Assembly: GCF_007994985.1 (NCBI RefSeq)
Contig: NZ_VOQF01000006.1
Span: forward strand, 1-64,000
DNA from: Metabacillus litoralis
GTDB lineage: Bacteria; Bacillota; Bacilli; Bacillales; Bacillaceae
Reading direction: 5' to 3'
Length of the DNA stretch: 64,000 bases
Position numbers and translations under genes: made by a program. Numbering within the stretch: position 1 is the first letter of the stretch; every line of letters starts with the position of its first letter. The notes below the pieces were generated by a model that did not search any database, was not told the origin of the DNA, and was given only the letters and a program-made list of their open reading frames with translations. Positions 62,727-64,000 of the stretch are shown here, in pieces.

Positions 62727-63719
62727 TATTTGAATTTTCATCTTTTCCTTAGCTGATTTTAAACAAGCATCTAAAACCTTCATATTTAAAATAGCGTCTT
62801 CTACCTCAAATGCTAATGGTGTTTTTTGGCGAACACTGTTAGCAAAATCATTAAGTTGTAATGTATATTGATTTACTGGTGGAAAATCCTCTAGTCTTTC
62901 TTCCCCTTTTATTGTTACTGAGAAACTTGATTTTTCTTCAGGTGAACAAACAAAAGAGGACGGGATGTTAATTATTCCCTCAGTTCCAACAATTTGCAGT
63001 GTATTTTGAAACTCTGCCCACATTCCACACATGAAGGTTACTCCAATAGAATCTGGAAATTCAAGTAAGCCTGATGCCATCATATCAACATTACCATGCT
63101 CTTCTGAGAAAAATCCATGTACAGTAGCCGCTTCTGGCTCTTTTTCCAGAATTAGTCTAGCTGAATTTATGACATAACAACCTATATCATATAAAGATCC
63201 TCCACCCCAATCAGAGCGATATCTTATGTTTCCTTTATCGTTGGCATTATTAAATGTAAAGGTCCCATGTATACCTCTAATTGTACCAAGTTCACCTGAA
63301 TTAACTATCTCCTTTATTCGATCAAATCGTGGGTGATGACGATACATAAATGCCTCACCTAATAATAAATCTCTTTCATGAAAGAAAGATGCTAATTCCT
63401 TTGCTTCTCCTGCATTCAAGGCAATAGGCTTTTCACAAAGCACATGCTTGCCTGCTGCAGCTGCTTTCATTGACCATTCCTTATGTAAATGATTTGGAAG
63501 AGGTATATACACAGCTTCAATTTCTGGATCCTGTAATAGCTCTTCATAGCTTCCATATGCAACTGGGATATTGTTATCACGTGCTGTTTCTTGAGCCTTT
63601 TCAATCCTCCTACTTGATATCGCTTTTAGTTCATTAAATTTTGATTGACGTATTGCTGGTATGAATGCATTCACCGCAATGTCAGCACAGCCAAGTATTC
63701 CCCAAGTGAGCTTATTCAA
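62721..63719 (-). CDS. Gfo/Idh/MocA-family oxidoreductase
   Basis: 332 residues. Rossmann fold with GILGCADIAVNAFIPAI near the start, conserved VLCEKPIAL near residues 92-100, and GEAFMYRHHPRF in the substrate domain. Likely acts on a sugar or polyol with NAD(P). It follows the truncated MFS gene by only 14 bases, so the transporter may import its substrate. A second, different oxidoreductase of the same family is at 22048. Confidence 0.87.
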   Translation of the reverse strand: MNKLTWGILGCADIAVNAFIPAIRQSKFNELKAISSRRIEKAQETARDNNIPVAYGSYEELLQDPEIEAVYIPLPNHLHKEWSMKAAAAGKHVLCEKPIALNAGEAKELASFFHERDLLLGEAFMYRHHPRFDRIKEIVNSGELGTIRGIHGTFTFNNANDKGNIRYRSDWGGGSLYDIGCYVINSARLILEKEPEAATVHGFFSEEHGNVDMMASGLLEFPDSIGVTFMCGMWAEFQNTLQIVGTEGIINIPSSFVCSPEEKSSFSVTIKGEERLEDFPPVNQYTLQLNDFANSVRQKTPLAFEVEDAILNMKVLDACLKSAKEKMKIQIK

Positions 63720-63733
63720 AATTTTTTCCTCCT

Positions 63734-64000
63734 CTAATTAATTGGTATATTTAATTTTTTTGATTCTGTTTTTTTCTCTTTTAAGTAAAATAAGATAAAA
63801 CCTATAAAACCTATAAATGAAGATATAGCTAATAAAAGATAAAGTAGTTTGCCACCATAATTTTCAAAGACAACACCACCTATTGATGAACCAACAATCC
63901 CTGTAATTCCAAAAGTGATACCTACAAACACCATATGACCTGTTGCTTGTAATTCCTCTGGAATTGCTTTATATAGATATTCAAGTGCTCCTAAAAACAC
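63734..64000 (-). CDS. MFS transporter, C-terminal part (runs off the window)
   Basis: The last 88 residues of a membrane transporter: two to three helices (GHMVFVGITFGITGIVGSSIGG, LLYLLLAISSFIGFIGFILFYL) and a charged tail. The GGVVFENYGGK loop and helix pattern fit the end of an MFS permease of the drug/sugar type. The start lies beyond position 64000. Probably co-transcribed with the oxidoreductase gene downstream. Confidence 0.75.
   Translation of the reverse strand: MFLGALEYLYKAIPEELQATGHMVFVGITFGITGIVGSSIGGVVFENYGGKLLYLLLAISSFIGFIGFILFYLKEKKTESKKLNIPIN

Overview
The window looks like a chromosome segment from a low-GC, Gram-positive, motile, endospore-former-type member of the Bacillaceae (Bacillus/Metabacillus-like). 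The evidence is the strong AGGAGG ribosome sites, frequent TTG/GTG starts, a predominantly A+T-rich sequence, and many genes that recall Bacillus subtilis families (YfmS, RocD/RocR/RocF, CopZ/CopA, KamA and the Yod lysine-degradation set, YokU, YrzB, YndM). Identifications rest on reading motifs, not on searches.

Layout. 0-10 kb: signalling and small-transport genes (GGDEF protein, DinB-like enzyme, a membrane chemoreceptor with a sigma-D-type promoter, a soluble YfmS-type receptor, CcdA plus a lipoprotein, and a TetR/SMR/SMR operon with a candidate operator). 10-16 kb: arginine/ornithine catabolism (rocD, rocR, rocF) together with a YjiH-family transporter. Both the transporter and rocD have sigma-54 (-24/-12) promoters and TGCAA..TTGCA palindromes, so RocR probably drives both. 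16-31 kb: a formate/nitrite-type channel behind a Fnr-like box, an acetate-type transporter, an ABC exporter, a lactonase, a sugar-type oxidoreductase, a glycosyltransferase, and a divergent SgrR-like regulator/MFS pair. 31-39 kb: a copper operon (copZ, copA, and a His-rich protein with two HxHP modules), a DUF2254 membrane protein and small genes.

39.37-41.2 kb: a minus-strand 5S rRNA plus 15 tRNA-like genes with no 16S or 23S. The 5S is divergent, has its own TTGATT/TATAAT promoter, and three of the tRNAs (Ile-GAT, Gln, His) are visibly broken. This looks like a decaying remnant of an rRNA/tRNA operon.

41.7-50 kb: small genes, an erythromycin-esterase-family protein, and a response regulator/histidine kinase/ABC ATPase/permease module of the antimicrobial-peptide-resistance type. 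50-60.5 kb: a lysine-degradation island (KamA, AblB, YokU, YodT, YodS, YodR, YodQ, a second class-III aminotransferase, and a sigma-54 activator). A clear -24/-12 promoter and an 11-bp inverted repeat lie in front of kamA. 60.5-64 kb: a SAP/DUF6434 protein, a LysE exporter, an orphan GvpU, an oxidoreductase and the end of an MFS gene.

Dispersed repeats are the other theme. A 146-163 bp MITE-like family (six copies) and a 183-bp, GC-rich-core MITE-like family (four copies or relatives) both have GGCT-type ends. Several copies show 8-9 bp target duplications, and one copy of the second family sits inside a copy of the first with both target duplications intact.
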